DNA from: Phytophthora hibernalis
Lineage: Eukaryota > Oomycota > Peronosporomycetes > Peronosporales > Peronosporaceae
NCBI GenBank assembly: GCA_012656075.1
Contig: JAAKBF010000282.1
Location: forward strand, 248,001-312,000
Length of the DNA: 64,000 bases
Direction: 5' to 3'
The position numbers and the translations under genes are program-made. Within the stretch, counting starts at the first letter, position 1, and the number at the start of each line of letters is the position of its first letter. The notes under the pieces are model-generated. The model was given only the letters and a program-made list of their open reading frames with translations, was not told where the DNA came from and searched no databases. Below, piece by piece: positions 31,686 through 41,647 of this stretch.

Positions 31686-31847
31686 TTGGCGCCAAAGTCA
31701 ATTTTGTTATTGTTGGATATAATTTAGTCCTCGGGTTCCGATTGGTTAAATATCAGTTTTGGCTCCAAGTGTCGTTCTTTTGAGTCCGCTTCGGTCTTAA
31801 TACAATAGAAAAACCTAGCGCGTCACATCTTTCCGTCCAAATCTGTA

Positions 31848-32480
31848 CTTGTGTTTTGCTCGGGCATTTTCTTTAATTACTCTAAACAACACAAAATCAT
31901 TGCGCTTCGTCACTTGGTCCACGTACTTCGTGTGGCGACGCACTTCATCCCGAAGGATTGCAGGTTCCACGTTGTCAACGAGAAAGTTGCAACGCAGCTT
32001 CATTCTCTCGTTGTACCCAGGCTTCGACGGGTCACTCACACCAAGGATGTCGCCGAGGCCGTTCTTCTCGATCAGATCGGAGAAATCGCGGAAGTACTTC
32101 AGCACTCGCGCATCGATATCATCTTAGTGCATATCGACATACAAGTGAGTTTTGAAGAGCGAGTCCAGGTCCGGGACCTGGGCGTTCTTCAAGCTCTGTA
32201 CGCGTTGGTTGATCGTAGCCCTCAACTCACTGTGTATAACGTCGTTGACAGGTTTCTGCAGCTCGTTACTTATGGGAACTTGGGTTCGAGGGCCAACTTG
32301 ATTGACCGCATCGCCACCTCAGGGCGCTCGCCGCTTTCGACGCAGCGCTGGAGGATGCATTTTCGTACTGCTCCGTTTCTTCATCCACATGACTAGCGCA
32401 TCTTGACCACACCCCTCCAACTTCGGAGGGTTAACTCGACGACAGGTTGATGAGCCGGTGTTCAAATGACGTCGCTGTCC
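31848..32480 (-). pseudogene. Gypsy-3 gag, N-terminal part
   Basis: The frame 32105-31848 reads LKYFRDFSDLIEKNGLGDIL, GYNERMKLRCNFLVDNVEPA and TKYVDQVTKRNDFVLFRVIK. The upstream part (32480-32105) repeats the copy A sequence with the 34-bp unit present once, allowing VPDLDSLFKTHLNVDMH-type reading. It is a capsid-like helical Gag. The end at 31848 is the TA target of the pogo insertion; the rest of gag resumes at 30058. Confidence 0.68.
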
Positions 32481-33066
32481 CTTTCGTACTGGGTCGAGTT
32501 CAGCATGATTGGCTGGTCCACAAGGACTAAAGCTAACTTTGTGATGTATTGCGCTTGAACTACTACTTGCTTGATTGAACGTAAATGCAAAAGTAAAATT
32601 GACTAGTTAGGTCGAAATGAATGCTTCCTATGCTGCCAAGGCGACTCGCCTGCAAAGGCTCCCATCCTTCTTGGAGGATTGCTTGTCTACGCTTCCTTCA
32701 ATGCTACAAGCGATGCGGTTGCAGTTGTAATGCACCCTTACACTAAAACGCTGCAGCAGCACGCGTCACAGCTTGCAGTACTTTATTCACGCGTACTTGA
32801 TAGTGTGTGTCATTCATAGCACACGTGCACGCCGTCCATGCAGCGGAGCCCTGGCGATCCCACACCCGGGCGTTAGTGCACAGCCTTGTAATACTCTTAT
32901 CCCAATTTTACAAATAATAACAAAGAACCGAAAAAATGGGTACTGGGTAATTCATAATTCGAGGCTCAACAGATTCACACAAGACTCACGTCTTTCCAAT
33001 GGTGTATTTTTGGTATTTGGCGCGAACAGGTAAAGCATCATCAATATCATCGTACCAGGCCAACAC
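32481..33066 (-). other. Gypsy-3 leader/LTR region, copy B
   Basis: This non-coding stretch matches 11665-12266 nearly base for base. It contains an AT-rich tract near 32910-32935 (a plausible polyadenylation or TATA zone of the LTR). No gene is seen. It ends at the AACAC target duplication of the Copia element (33062-33066). Confidence 0.55.
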
Positions 33067-33319
33067 TGTTAACTTGAGTTATCCCGGAGCGACGCTTGAG
33101 CTCGAGTGGGTGAAAAGTAGACTGGATAACATTGAGCGTTAGCTTTGCTCGCTACCCGAGCACTACACATGCATGCTGCGAGGCCTGCAGCCTCGGCAGC
33201 CAGCCATTTTGGTTAGTCCAACGCAGACTTGGTCGCAGCTTGAACTGTAGCCTCCCAGTATGCGCCAGCCCTCCTTGGTCCACCACGCAGCCTGAGCTGG
33301 GTTGAACCTCAACATAACA
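33067..33319 (-). repeat. 3' LTR of the Copia element
   Basis: It is 253 bp long and starts TGTTAACTTGAGTTATCCCG. The partner at 38131-38337 lacks about 46 bp corresponding to roughly 33171-33220 and has a handful of substitutions. Confidence 0.92.
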
Positions 33320-33355
33320 CCCGCCCTCAAGGTCGCGCGCAATGCGCCTCGGAAC

Positions 33356-35551
33356 TTAGTCCTTGGCATCTCCTTTCGGCTTCTCACGATCGGCTTGCTG
33401 CTGCTGGTCCTGGTATATCGCACGTCGTTGCTCGCGGCGTGTCGGCTGCAAATCGGGCTTCATCCCAATCAGTGATTTTAGTTTCGCCAGTCGCGGAAAG
33501 CCGAGTGACTTGGTTAATAGATCCGCCGGGTTCAGCTCACCGGCGATTTTCCAAATCTTGACAGCTTTCTGTTTCACTTGCTCACGTACGTAGTGGAACA
33601 GTAGCTCGATGTGCCGAGTCTTTCAGCTGTAGGTCGGGTTGGAGGCCAAGGCAATTGCAGCCTGGTTATCCACTCCAAGTGTGAACTCGACCTGCTTTGC
33701 AGGTACTGCCTCTGTCAGGATGTTGATCAATGACTTGACCTCCATGCACGCCTTGCACGACGCGACGTACTCGGCTTCTGCTGTGCTCTGAGCTACCACA
33801 CTTTGTCGCCGAGCTGCCCACGCCACGGGCCCGCCTGCTACCATCATGGCATAGCCAGTGATGCTTCTGCGAGTATCAGGACAGTTTTCCCAGTCCGAGC
33901 CACAGTAACAATTGATTGTGATGGTATCCAGCTTGTCCTGCAGATCTCCTTCGGGTCGCTTGAAGAAGATACCATGATCAGTAGTAGCAACAAGATAGCG
34001 GAGTACTCGTTTCAGCGCGCCGCCATGTTGTACTGTAGGCTTGCTGACGAATCGGCTTAGTACCCCACCGGATACGCTAAGTCGGGCCTGGTGCTGGTGG
34101 CCATGTACATGAGCGCCGCGATCGCGGCTCTGTACTCGATGCCAATCTCTTTCAATTCTTCATCTGCTGATGCTGCACTCAACTTGGTCGTCGGGTCCAT
34201 GAGGGATCTGCAACCTCGAGCGTCACCAAAACCAAACCTGTTGATAACATCTCTTGCATACTTCGCCTGATGCAAGAACGCACCTTCCTCAGTCCAATTC
34301 ACCTGGATGCCTAGGTATTCGCGAAGTAGGCCTTGGTCTTTGATGCCGTACTTGCTGTTGAGTGACTAGAAGAACCCCACCTTCGAGTTTTCGTCGTTGG
34401 TCGCGCATATTAAGTCGTCTACGTACACCAGCAGAATCGCGATCACTTCGTTCTCAGCGTAAACATATAGGCACGGCTCGGTGGTGCATCGGCGCCACTG
34501 ACGTTCGCTCAACCACGAGGCCAGCTCCTCGTACCATTCACGACCACTTTGGTGCAGACCGTAGATAGCGTGTCACCTGGTACAGCCAGCCTTTCTTCAG
34601 TGGGAAGACATGAATGCGACGAATGAAGTGCATAATCTTCAGCCGTGCATTGAGGTACGCAGTGTTGACGTCGCAGGAGAACGGATCCAACCCGAGTAAG
34701 ACACATAGCGCTACGAAAAGCCGAAAGGAAGCCATCCGTGCGACCGGAGAGAAAGTCTCCATGACCATGAAGTCAACGCCGGGTTCTTGCTTATCACCTC
34801 GAGCACATAATCGAGGGCGAAAGCGGATGACATTATCATTGTTGTCGGTCTTGACCTGGAAGCGCCACATGGTTTGCAGGGCCTTCTTCCCCGCAGGCAT
34901 CTCCTCTTCGGGTACCAGCTCAAGGACATCCTTTTCCTCCATTGCTGTGAGTTCCTGCTCCATACCTTTCCCCCATTCCTTCTGCTGCGGCGCAGCCATG
35001 GCCTGCTTAAAGCGAGGCAGGCGCACCTCCGCCTCATGCCAGAGCCGCTGTTCTGGCTCCGTCTCCATTGCGGCCTCTGCTGCGATTGCGGCGTATACTG
35101 CAAATGCTTCAACTGCATCCTGGTCTTCGTCATCAACGCCGACGACGACCGACGACTTGCTCTGCACCTCCTCCTCCCCGTCTAGATCTGAGTAGTTTTC
35201 CAAGTCGCTGTCGGCAGTGGGTTCTTCGCCAGCTTCTGACATGTCGCCTCCATCTTCGTCGACTTCATACTCGACGCGCTGAGTCACTCCTTCCTCTGAC
35301 ATGGAGACGTCCATGTCCGACGCGGCTTGATCATTGCCATTATCGCTGTCAGTGGTATCGCCAGCGTTGGAGCCACTCGTGATAGTATCCTGCTCATCGT
35401 CCCTGTCCACATACTCTCCACCTTCTCCCTTAGGTTCGTCTTTCTCGCGACCACTTGGTTGTACTGGGTTGGTGAAGACTATCTCGTCGCCGAGTACTGG
35501 CGGCTGTCGGTTCATCCAGCTTGCCCGCGGAGCTACTGGTGCACGTTTCAC
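33356..35551 (-). pseudogene. Copia reverse transcriptase and RNase H
   Basis: After an acidic linker (VEYEVDEDGGDMSEAGEEPT) the RT begins: MWRFQVKTDNNDNVIRFRPR, CARGDKQEPGVDFMVMETFS, DPFSCDVNTAYLNARL (motif A). In a shifted frame near 34440-34400 is AILLVYVDDLICATNDENSK (motif C YVDD), followed by a TAG at about 34365. The chain continues KYGIKDQGLLREYLGIQVNW and SLMDPTTKLSAAS. The RNase H reads VVAQSTAEAEYVASCKACME and FTLGVDNQAAIALASNPTYS, ending with KIAGELNPADLLTKSLGF. Motifs are intact, but at least two frameshifts and stops interrupt the chain. Confidence 0.85.
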
Positions 35552-35662
35552 TTCTCCAACGGGGTCTTCGTCGTCAGACAGTGCGGGCTCTTCGTCCGAC
35601 GTGCCACGGTGCTCTCCTGTGCCATGCTCTCTCCCTCCTACGGCCGGCAGGTCGTAATTACG

Positions 35663-37144
35663 TCACCCAGCGCTGGTGAGATCAGGGTGCCAACTGGCGA
35701 ACTGTGTCCTCGAACTGGGGCCGTGCCGATCCTTGTCAAGGCTTTGTTCGTTCACGGTGACCTGGCCGCCGAAAAGTACAGATCCCTCAGTAGGGAAACA
35801 CACCTTGCAGCCTAGCGCGTTTTCGCGGTATCCAAGCGTGAAGCCAACTCGGCAGTTGTCAGCAAACGTGTCGCGTGTAGGGCCCACCTTTGTGTGTACG
35901 TAGGCGAGTGCTCCGAACTTCCGCACGTGGTGGATGGCGGTCTTCCTGCCCCACATCGCTTCGTGCGGAGTCTGCCCGATGGGCGTCGAATACGAGCGGT
36001 TCTTCGGGTAAACAGCGTAGTGGAATGCGTCTACCCAAAGAAGTCGGCACACCATACGAGCGTCTGATGGGTCCGCTCCACCATGTTAAGCCTCGACGTG
36101 TTGCGCGGAGTTGCCGTCTGTACTATACTTTGGCTCTGGTACCAGGACGTGACCTCGTCGTTGACGAACTCACCTCCGCCATCCGTGAACATTGTTCGCA
36201 CTTTGCATCCTGGACACTGCCGCTCCGCCCATGCCACATGTCGGCGGATCAGCTGATTGGCTTCTTCCTTCGTCTTGTCCTTCATGGGATATGCGGTGAC
36301 AAAGCGCGTATGCGCATCCATGATGACCAGCACCGCTTTGAAACGTGTGCAATTGTAGTTCTTCGGAGGAAACAAAGGTCAGCAAACACAAGCTCGTTCC
36401 GCTGCGTGACGCCTCTGTCGAGGTGCTTCAGCTTTTGCAGCAGCTTTTGCACGTTGCTTGCCGAGCTGACATGGTTCGCACATATCGAACTGTCGGCGCC
36501 GCAGCATCATGCCTTCCAGCAATCCCTCGTCGGCCATCTTGCGAATGTACTGTGGGTTCAGATGCCCAAGTCGCTCGTGCCAAGACTGGAGATCCGCAAC
36601 CCCATCACGCAAAGCAAAATTGTCCATGGCCTCTGGCACTAACGGGCTTCGCTCTCCAGGCAAGAACTCGTTGTGCGCGGTGAACATCCACAGACCGCAT
36701 GTCGACTTTAGCGGTGCTCGCCTCGTTCTTCGACAACGTTTAAGGCCGTTGCGTCATCGTAGTCGATCATGAAGCCTTGCTTGCGTGATACTGACTGCGA
36801 GAACATAGTTGGTCGTGATGGAGAGTAATTGACTTCCTTGAGCCGAAGCGCTACGTGCCCGCCATCTACCACCACCCACAAGTCGATTGTGCAGACGTGC
36901 CATTGTGGCCGTGCACTGTCTCCTTCTCCCTCTCAGCCGTAGTGAGGCTGCGATACTCCACAAAGTACCGCTTATCGCCTACCAAGTGACGGTTAGCCCC
37001 ACAGTCGAAGACCCACGCTTCAGGACGATAGGTAGCCTTCATTTTCTTCTTTGGTGTTCTGCGACCAGCAGCATTTACAGCCGGTGCCACCATCACTTGC
37101 AGACGTCCTGTTCGCACCAACTGCGGGAGCGTTCTTCTGCTCAA
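35663..37144 (-). pseudogene. Copia protease and integrase
   Basis: The protease stretch reads PEAWVFDCGANRHLVGDKRY. The usual D-S/T-G is D-C-G here; whether that is family-typical cannot be told from one copy. The pre-integrase zinc part reads LQSWHERLGHLNPQYIRKMA and FDMCEPCQLGKQ (H-H-C-C). The integrase core (36375-36031) has VLVIMDAHTRFVTAYPMKDK (Asp), VRTMFTDGGGEFVNDEV (Asp) and RLNMVERTHQTLVWC (Glu), so the D,D-E triad is complete. The C-terminal part (36055-35663) has SYSTPIGQTPHEAMWGRKTA. Frameshifts separate these blocks. Confidence 0.85.
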
Positions 37145-38090
37145 GTCGCCTTGATCTCACGTTTGCGCTGTCCTGCGAGTGCCTGCCCCGTGACTTACTC
37201 AGTGAGTCCTGAGCTGACCGAGAATACACCTGTGGCTTGCCCACCGCCACCACCATTACCGCCAATTGCGTTGGGACATTCACGCTTCGCGTGCCCATCG
37301 GATCGTCGTCGCGTTGACGTTGCGCTTCCTCGCGCTTGGGGTTCTTATTCTCTGGTCTTCTTGCCCCTCCACCACCACCACTCTGCGGCTTGGACTGCTG
37401 AGCGGTTCCAGACGTCTGATTGCCGCTGCCAAACGACCGGTGCAGCTGGCCGTCGGCCTTGTTGGCCTTGTCGAACGTGATGGCCATCGCCACCACTTTG
37501 TCCGGCGTGTCAACGCAGTCCATCCCCGTGTCCACGTAACCTCGCAGGCGGTCGAACCTTTCGTTGGAGGGAGCGACGATACCAGCATTCCGCTGAACAC
37601 TGCATCGTCGAGGGTCATCCCGTCCGTTTTGTGTCTTGTGTGCAGTCGGTACATGTAGTTGAGGTGGCCTCCACGTTGCCGTTCTGCTTGCATCTCGCGG
37701 CCTCCCGTTGGGCATAGAGCTGCCGTTTTGAAATGGCCCTGGTCTGCTCATTTGCATTACCCTCGAACCGCTCGCAGAGATACTTCCACATGGCCGATCC
37801 GTCCTCAACTCCATGAGCTGCTGGCCCATGTTCGTGCCCACGGATAAGAAGATGAGCTCTTGCAGGTCCAGCTGGTAACCATCCCACACACCCTTCTGCA
37901 GACTGCTGGGCTCTTCATTCAGCGTTTTGTCGCCTTTCATGACCTTGAACACGTTCTCGTTCTTCTTGCGAGCAGCAATCTCCATGAGTTTCTTGTAGTA
38001 CTGGAAGTTTTGCCCATTCCAGCAAATAGGTCGACCAGTCTTCTCCGAGACCTCGACCTCCCAGGTCGCGTCCGTCGTCGACTTGGGCAT
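37020..38090 (-). pseudogene. Copia gag
   Basis: A true ATG at 38090, 40 bp from the 5' LTR, opens MPKSTTDATWEVEVSEKTGR, then NGQNFQYYKKLMEIAARKKN and GVWDGYQLDLQELIFLSVGT, typical of Copia Gag (UBN2-like). Shifts near 37830 and 37560 move the frame (MWKYLCERFEGNANEQTRAI, then RLRGYVDTGMDCVDTPDKVV). Of the C-terminal zinc knuckle only GHAKRECPNAIGG is recognisable, without its first two cysteines. A glycine run follows in that frame. Confidence 0.8.
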
Positions 38091-38130
38091 CCTTGCACTT
38101 CAGCGGCGGCGGAATTTGGGCTCGTAACCC

Positions 38131-38337
38131 TGTTAACTTGAGTTATCCCGGAGCGACGCTTGAGCTCGAGTGGGTGAAAAGTAGACTGAATGACATTGAG
38201 CGTTAGCTTTGCTCGCTACCCGAGCACTACACATGCAACGCAGACTTGGTCGCAGCTAGAACTGCAGCCTCCCAGTATGCGCCAGCCCTTCCTTGGTCCA
38301 CCACTCAGCCTGAGCTGGGTTGAACCTCAAGATAACA
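38131..38337 (-). repeat. 5' LTR of the Copia element
   Basis: It is 207 bp, with the same ends as 33067-33319 but an internal deletion of about 46 bp after CTACACATGCA. The target duplication AACAC follows at 38338-38342. Confidence 0.92.
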
Positions 38338-38680
38338 AACACACCCCACGTCCAGCAGCACAACCAATTCATCGTTTTGATCGCAGAAGGGTAGTACGAA
38401 TTTCTGGTTCCTTAACCAACAAAATAACGGTATCGAGCATGAAAACCTCGTCTTTGATAGGTGCCTGAAGCTCCAGCATTTTGGGCTGCGTTTACGGAAT
38501 TTTTATCTACAGCTTACTAGCTCCCTCCGAGATATAATACACGGCCAACAACTGGCGGTGGCCCAGGGATTGAGTCAAATGTCATATTCAAATTTGTTTG
38601 AAAAATTTCGAATATTCGAATGAAAATGAATATTCATATTTGATCTGGTTCGCCCATATTATTATAATAACTCGAATGAG

Positions 38681-39000
38681 GTGACCTCGACTTCATTGAT
38701 CTCGACGGGCAGAGGTCATTTTAATATATTTGGTCAAAAACAAACACAAACTGCACGTTTTAGGCCTCAAGCCTCAAGCAACGTTAACTTTATGGTTCCT
38801 GTCAATTGGTCTCGTTTCCGCTACTGCTTCCTTATTTTAGAAGAAGAAGCCGCAGCGATGAAATGTGCTTGAGTCCTAAAGCTCGATGTAATGGAGGATT
38901 CAAAATGTATCGTTTGTCCAGCAATGATGTTCGAAATGATGTGCGACTATCCGATAAGTAAAGTTTTATATCCTATCGTTATTTCCCTCAGTAGTGCATG
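38681..39000 (+). pseudogene. Conserved frame in the tail of element 2, copy B
   Basis: It reads QTARFRPQASSNVNFMVPVN, FLILEEEAAAMKCA, a TGA, then VLKLDVMEDSKCIVCPAMMF and DYPISKVLYPIVISLSSA. This mirrors the minus-strand frame 20031-19693 in copy A. The preserved amino-acid sequence suggests a formerly coding gene in the opposite sense to the recombinase. Family unknown. Confidence 0.4.
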
Positions 39001-39096
39001 AGTGCTGCTTTCATTTCTTGCTTTGTTTGAACAACTTTTTGCAGTGAATCTGCGCCAAACGGTAAACGAACTCAGAATTTAAGACGAGAGGAAACA

Positions 39097-39531
39097 TGTA
39101 ATGGGGCCACGCTGGCCGCCACCGTTTGCCCGTGCAGAAGAACTTATGAAAGGGGAGACCCAATGTTCTTCCGTGTGGTCCACACAAGCCCGCCTAAGTA
39201 CGAGTACATAGCCCACATAAGTTGGTGTGGACACCCGGCTCCCGGCTAAGTACGATTGTGTATTTTACACTAGATACGAATCGGACTTAATGTAGACGAT
39301 TGATGGAGAGGGAGTACAGAAGTTTAGTATGCAGAAAGTTAACAGTAGTTAAAACCTTACAAGTGAGAATTAATACGGTCAGTTTAACTCTAACCCGGAA
39401 GTTCGCAAGTCGTTTGGTACTTGGTACCGGAAACGACTGGAAGGCCAGCTTACAACAGAGACGCCAGGCGTCTGTTGTGGTTACGCGTTAACGCTTCCTC
39501 TAAGGCAAAGGTGAGTGTGACTCCCGTCACA
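39097..39531 (+). repeat. 5' LTR of gypsy-2
   Basis: 435 bp, from TGTAATGGGGCC to CCCGTCACA. It agrees closely with 47583-48015, with scattered 1-2 bp indels and substitutions (for example GGGGAGACC against GGGGGACC). Confidence 0.94.
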
Positions 39532-39596
39532 CCTGGTAGCACTTGTAGTCAATCCCGCGACCGGCGCGGTTTTCTACAATCAAGATCGCTTTGAGT

Positions 39597-40793
39597 ATGG
39601 AAGACTCAGGAGCAGGCTGCCGTCCCGGCAGGACTTTCCTCATCTCACGGACGCCCACTGGGCAACTCTCCTGGGCGAAGCAGCATTCGCTGGATTCCCC
39701 AACCTACCTGTGGAGCAGCAAAGGCGCGCGTGGAACGCTTCGACAAGTACGAGTCGTCGCTGATTGCTCACGTGAGCGCCGCCGCGCAGGAGGCTGTTCG
39801 CACGACCATGCGAGCTGAGGTGCAGAGTGCGGCGCAGTCGAACGCCTCGGGTTCTGCTCCGTTCGCCTCGCGACAAGGAGCTACGAAGCCCGTCGAAATG
39901 TGGGTTCCGACGTTTGACGGCAAAGAGTCCGACAGCCTTGTCTTCTGGATTCGCGAGATCGAGATAGCGCTCAGCGCTGGACAGATCCACGAGTCACGGG
40001 CTCAGGTCGCTTTCGCGCTGTCTAACCTGGGAGGTCGTGCTCGCTCTTGGGCGATGGCTCGAGAGACTTCGTCTCCCGGATATTTTACCTCGAGGGAGTT
40101 CATGGAACAAGAGCTGCGCTCGACTTTCCTCTTGGCCAATGTGGCCTACCGCTATCGGTCGCTCTTTTTGCGCTGTAAGCAAGGAAAGCGTACGCTTCAA
40201 GACTACGTCATGGAGTTGCAGAACCTCGAGTCCGCTGTGGCGGGCGCTCCCTCTCTGAGGACGTCAAGGTGACGGTCTTCATGGACGGCGTTCGGCCGGG
40301 TCCGGTCCGGACGGAGCTCTTCCGCAGACAGCCGACGTCTTTCAACGATGCGGTGCATGTCGACATGCTGGAAGATCATTGCGTGCGCTCGGCGCAGGGG
40401 TATGCAGGCCGCTCGGACACGGTCAACGGCGGTCCCACTCCCATGGAGATCTCGTCGGCTGAGTCGGCCCGACCCCAGCGTAACCAACGCACGAGTGGTC
40501 GTTGCTTTGGATGTAACCAGCTTGGCCACTTCCGTCGGAACTGTCCAACGAACCTGTGGAAGGTAGGCAAGGCCAAGGCGGCTCTGCCGTCCCTTAACAT
40601 GATCGAATCTGCGGGGTCGGAAAACGACAGCTCCCAGTTGGTGCGGGACGCCCTGCTGGGAGACTTCGCTCCTCCTCGAGGTCGGTGGCTCTGCCACCTC
40701 CGCCTCCTGAAGAGAAAGTCGCTGGGACGACACTGTTGTGTCTCTCCGTGGCCGCCGCGCGGTCTAACCTCGTGGTTGTCACGGCCAGTGTAA
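39597..40793 (+). pseudogene. Gypsy-2 gag
   Basis: It opens at ATG 39597 (MEDSGAGCRPG), shifts frame near 39725 to ERFDKYESSLIAHVSAAAQE, then the capsid part MWVPTFDGKESDSLVFWIRE and LRSTFLLANVAYRYRSLFLR. A second shift at about 40268 leads to VFMDGVRPGPVRTELFRRQP and the zinc knuckle GRCFGCNQLGHFRRNCPTN (C-x2-C-x4-H-x4-C, about 40500-40545). The 'W-x-P-x-F-D-G' box and capsid order match Ty3/Gypsy Gag. Confidence 0.85.
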
Positions 40794-41301
40794 AAGGGTA
40801 CGACGAACAGCTGACGATCCTGATTGAGTCGGGAGCGTCCTACAATTTCGCGACGAAAGCCAGTGTGGCCAGGAACAGTGCATTATATGCTAGCACTTTG
40901 GAAGCTTCTAAGCATAATACAAGTGATCTGTTCGCCTGGCGACTGGATCCATCGTGTCTACACGCAAGGTTCTTATATCTTTAAACGTCAAGTTTGACGA
41001 CTTCAACTCGGTCGAATCGTTCATTGTCCTGGACATGGATGATCGGTACGATCTTATGCTCGGTATGCCCTGGCTTGCTAAGCATGAGCCGTGGATCGAC
41101 TGGAAAAGTCGCACCATTGGTGCTAGTCACAAGCTCCTCGTGGACAGAGCCCTGGCGGGTCATGTCCCCTCCTCTTCCCGAGACGGTTTTGTGCACGAGC
41201 ACCGTGTGCCACGCGGCGAACGGCACTTCGCAGGTACTTCGGAAGTACTTGAACTGCCTTCGGCTTTGCCGACCGCGTGCCCTACCTCTTTGAGCTCATG
41301 A
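40760..41301 (+). pseudogene. Gypsy-2 aspartic protease
   Basis: The frame reads LVVVTASVKGYDEQL, then LTILIESGASYNFATKASV; the catalytic D-S-G of retropepsins is E-S-G here. After a shift near 40950 comes VLISLNVKFDDFNSVESFIV and DRYDLMLGMPWLAKHEPWID, the second half with the L-G-M-P-W-L box. The Asp-to-Glu change would be expected to abolish or strongly reduce activity. Confidence 0.78.
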
Positions 41302-41419
41302 TCCTTCGGTGGATGTGGGAGAATGGAAGGGGTCCCGTGTGTTGCTCTTGATGAGACTCATGGTACTCTCGAGAACAAGAACGCCGTTCTATCCCCCGGG
41401 CAGATGACGTCCAAGGCGC

Positions 41420-41640
41420 CGGAGCTAAGGCTCGCGCAACCTAGAGTCGTCGAGCAGGGTCTCCCACTACGCAAAGCGTTGGAGCTGAGGCAGCCCACGC
41501 AGGACAAGTCGCTAAGTCGGTGCTCGCGCAGACAAGTGGTTGAGTAGGGGCTCCCACTACGCAAGGCGTTGGAGCTGAGGCAGCCCACGCAGGGAAGACG
41601 CTGGAGCTGGGTCGCGCACAGGGAGATGGTCGAGCGGAGG
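41420..41640. repeat. About 90-bp imperfect tandem repeat
   Basis: CTCCCACTACGCAA...GGCAGCCCACGCAGG starts at 41461 and again at 41551, a 90-bp (30-codon) period; weaker copies of the GCCGGAGCT...GGTCG part flank them. In one frame it encodes LPLRKALELRQPTQ twice, interrupted by a TAG. It forms the spacer between protease and RT. Confidence 0.75.
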
Positions 41641-41647
41641 CTCCACG

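Larger units (their letters stand above)
30059..31845 (+). mobile_element. pogo-like (Tc1/mariner superfamily) transposon
   Basis: Perfect 25-bp inverted ends begin CAGATTTGGACGGAAAGATG at 30059 and, on the other strand, at 31845. Both ends are flanked by TA (30057-30058 and 31846-31847). If the element is taken out leaving one TA, the minus-strand gag frame of gypsy-3 continues without a shift, which fixes both boundaries. The transposase gene lies inside on the plus strand. Total length 1,787 bp. Confidence 0.93.
33067..38337 (-). mobile_element. Ty1/Copia retrotransposon, complete with LTRs
   Basis: Direct repeats at 33067-33319 and 38131-38337 start TGTTAACTTGAG and end ATAACA. The 5-bp target duplication AACAC lies at 33062-33066 and 38338-38342. 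On the minus strand the order is gag, protease, integrase, RT, RNase H, the Copia order. Next to the 5' LTR GGGTTACGAGCCC sits where a primer-binding site is expected. The uninterrupted target is preserved at 12262-12266. Stops and frameshifts in every gene show that it is inactive. Confidence 0.93.
28990..38550 (-). mobile_element. Gypsy-3 copy B, 3'-truncated, with nested insertions
   Basis: On the minus strand it starts with TGTTGGCCGTG at 38550 and runs through a leader, gag (32480-31848 and 30058-29720), an aspartic protease (29777-29316) and the first part of RT (29244 to about 29009), where it stops against LRR coding sequence. It contains a complete Copia element (33067-38337) and a pogo-like transposon (30059-31845). 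The leader and start of gag match copy A at 11134-12474. No 3' LTR, integrase or RNase H is present, so the element cannot move on its own. Confidence 0.78.

Noticed and set aside
30050..31850. The 25-bp inverted matches were first taken as two fragments of gag in opposite orientation
   Set aside because: They are the terminal repeats of the pogo-like element: both are flanked by TA and gag closes in frame when the interval is removed.
39730..40272. Gypsy-2 gag pieces as separate host genes
   Set aside because: They join in order into one Gag followed by protease and RT within defined LTRs.
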